In this document: positions 62,858 to 64,000 of the stretch, one piece after another
Position numbering within the stretch: position 1 is the first letter of the stretch
Layout of the letters: each line of letters opens with the position of its first letter
DNA from: Brevibacillus parabrevis
Lineage (GTDB): Bacteria; Bacillota; Bacilli; Brevibacillales; Brevibacillaceae
Assembly (NCBI RefSeq): GCF_003710905.1
Contig: NZ_RHHV01000003.1
Coordinates: 186,001 to 250,000 of the forward strand
Length of the DNA: 64,000 bases
Reading direction: 5' to 3'
Translations under genes and position numbers: made by a program
The notes under the pieces: generated by a model
What the model was told of the DNA's origin: nothing
Seen by the model: only the letters and a program-made list of their open reading frames with translations
The model's database searches: none

Positions 62858-64000
62858 ATGTTACTTTCTGAACTAGAAGAGAAGAAACTGACCGATCTCT
62901 ATAAACTGGCCAAAGAGTACCACATCCCGTATTACTCCCAACTGAAGAAGAAGGAATTGATCTTCGCGATACTTCGGGCACGGGCAGAGCGGGATGGCCT
63001 GATGTTTATGGAGGGCGTGCTGGAAATCTTGCCGGAGGGCTACGGCTTCCTCCGTCCGATCAACTATCTCCCAAGCTCGGAAGACATCTACATCTCCCAG
63101 TCGCAGATTCGCCGTTTTGATCTGCGCATGGGGGATGTGGTGTCGGGCAAGGCGAGGCCGCCAAAAGAAAACGAGCGTTACTTTGGGTTGTTGCAAGTAG
63201 AGGCAGTGAACGGAGAAGACCCTGAGACTGCTTCGGAGCGTCTGCATTTCCCCGCTTTAACACCGCTGTATCCTCAAACCAAGCTAGTGCTGGAAACTGC
63301 GCCCGAGCGAGTTTCCACCCGCCTGATGGATCTTCTTGCCCCTGTTGGACTCGGACAGCGTGGATTGATCGTCGCCCCGCCGAAAGCGGGTAAAACCATG
63401 CTGCTGAAAGAGATTGCCAACAGTATCACGGAAAGCCGGCCGGATATTCATCTGTTTGTTTTGCTCATCGACGAGCGTCCGGAAGAGGTAACCGATATGC
63501 AGCGTTCCGTCAAGGGAGAAGTGGTAGCTTCGACTTTTGACGAGCTGCCGGAAAATCACATCAAAGTGGCAGAGCTTGTGCTGGAGCGGGCAAAACGTTT
63601 GGTCGAACACAAAAAAGATGTTGTGATCCTGCTGGATTCCATTACCCGGCTCGCACGCGCCTACAACTTGGTGATTCCGCCAAGCGGCCGTACATTGTCC
63701 GGCGGTATCGATCCGGCTGCGTTCCACCGTCCCAAGCGCTTTTTCGGTTCGGCACGCAATATCGAAGAGGGCGGCAGCCTGACGATTTTGGCTACAGCTT
63801 TGGTCGAGACAGGCTCGCGCATGGACGATGTGATCTATGAGGAGTTCAAAGGAACGGGCAACATGGAGCTTCATCTGGATCGCAAGCTGGCTGAACGCCG
63901 CATTTTCCCGGCGATCGACATTCGCCGTTCGGGAACGCGTCGCGAGGAACTGCTGCTGACCAAAGAAGAGCTGGATAAGCTGTGGATGATCCGCAAGAAC
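62858..64000 (+). CDS. rho: Transcription termination factor Rho (truncated by window end)
   Basis: An open frame of 381 codons with no stop before the window ends. The N-terminal domain and RNA-binding cold-shock-like domain (about 1-120, [33 protein letters not shown]) are followed by the RecA-like ATPase: [13 protein letters not shown] (Walker A), [17 protein letters not shown] (Walker B/Q region), [13 protein letters not shown], and RILADIR-type R-loop ([16 protein letters not shown]). Rho is a hexameric helicase releasing RNA. The ATG is preceded by GAGTGGTGG. Only the last few tens of residues are missing. Confidence 0.97.
   Translation, partial: MLLSELEEKKLTDLYKLAKEYHIPYYSQLKKKELIFAILRARAERDGLMFMEGVLEILPEGYGFLRPINYLPSSEDIYISQSQIRRFDLRMGDVVSGKARPPKENERYFGLLQVEAVNGEDPETASERLHFPALTPLYPQTKLVLETAPERVSTRLMDLLAPVGLGQRGLIVAPPKAGKTMLLKEIANSITESRPDIHLFVLLIDERPEEVTDMQRSVKGEVVASTFDELPENHIKVAELVLERAKRLVEHKKDVVILLDSITRLARAYNLVIPPSGRTLSGGIDPAAFHRPKRFFGSARNIEEGGSLTILATALVETGSRMDDVIYEEFKGTGNMELHLDRKLAERRIFPAIDIRRSGTRREELLLTKEELDKLWMIRKN

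Overview
The window reads as a chromosomal segment of a low-to-mid GC, endospore-forming Gram-positive bacterium, most likely Brevibacillus or a close Paenibacillaceae relative. Pointers are strong GGAGG ribosome binding sites, frequent GTG starts, intrinsic terminators, Spo0F, S-layer-homology (SLH) proteins and a backbone with the Bacillus subtilis gene order ywfO-ywgA ... ywhD ... pbpG-speE-speB ... ywiB ... fadF/acyl-CoA dehydrogenase ... rpoE-pyrG-spo0F-fbaA-tal-murAB-glpX-rho. I saw no rRNA, tRNA, CRISPR array or intact insertion sequence. The species is an inference; the synteny is from memory of B. subtilis.

Region by region. 1-13,219: a partial thiamine pyrophosphokinase and a 2Fe-2S ferredoxin (minus), an acetyltransferase, an Fpg/Nei-type DNA glycosylase (minus), a THUMP rRNA methyltransferase, an SLH-DUF4855 wall protein, a possible DUF1643 protein, an MFS exporter behind a long structured leader, an M29 aminopeptidase, an RluA-type pseudouridine synthase, and a YhbD-like regulator with a bactofilin. 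13,440-18,448: a TetR-RND efflux unit. 18,556-21,437: CPBP protease, then ywfO-ywgA. 21,676-30,313: a block of exported proteins (membrane-anchored thioredoxin-like protein, SLH protein, 1,318-residue secreted protein with paired cysteines, LCAT-like hydrolase with two PPC domains, small membrane protein) that interrupts the B. subtilis-like order and contains an AT-rich mosaic segment.

30,413-38,287: ywhD, a small hypothetical gene, a class A penicillin-binding protein (minus), speE-speB for polyamines, an MFS transporter, ywiB and a membrane protein. 38,364-41,331: a PAS-AAA+ sigma-54 activator and lysine 2,3-aminomutase, joined by a near-perfect sigma-54 promoter and two copies of the same palindrome. 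41,610-52,468: a fatty-acid/branched-acid catabolic regulon (FadF, thiolase, 3-hydroxybutyryl-CoA dehydrogenase, two acyl-CoA dehydrogenases, a TetR regulator and a fused isobutyryl-CoA mutase) with three copies of one TetR-type operator.

52,538-54,200: a small AT-richer island with an anchored protein and a secreted beta-rich protein. 54,290-64,000: DinB-like protein, then the housekeeping run rpoE, pyrG (with a leader that looks built for CTP-sensing by reiterative transcription), amj, spo0F, fbaA, tal, murAB, glpX and a partial rho.

The strongest non-routine observations are the sigma-54/palindrome circuit for kamA, the three-site TetR regulon around beta-oxidation and IcmF, the structured leader with terminator in front of the MFS exporter, the exported-protein cluster with its thioredoxin/cysteine-pair pairing, the MerR-like promoter palindrome before yhbD, and the pyrG attenuator.
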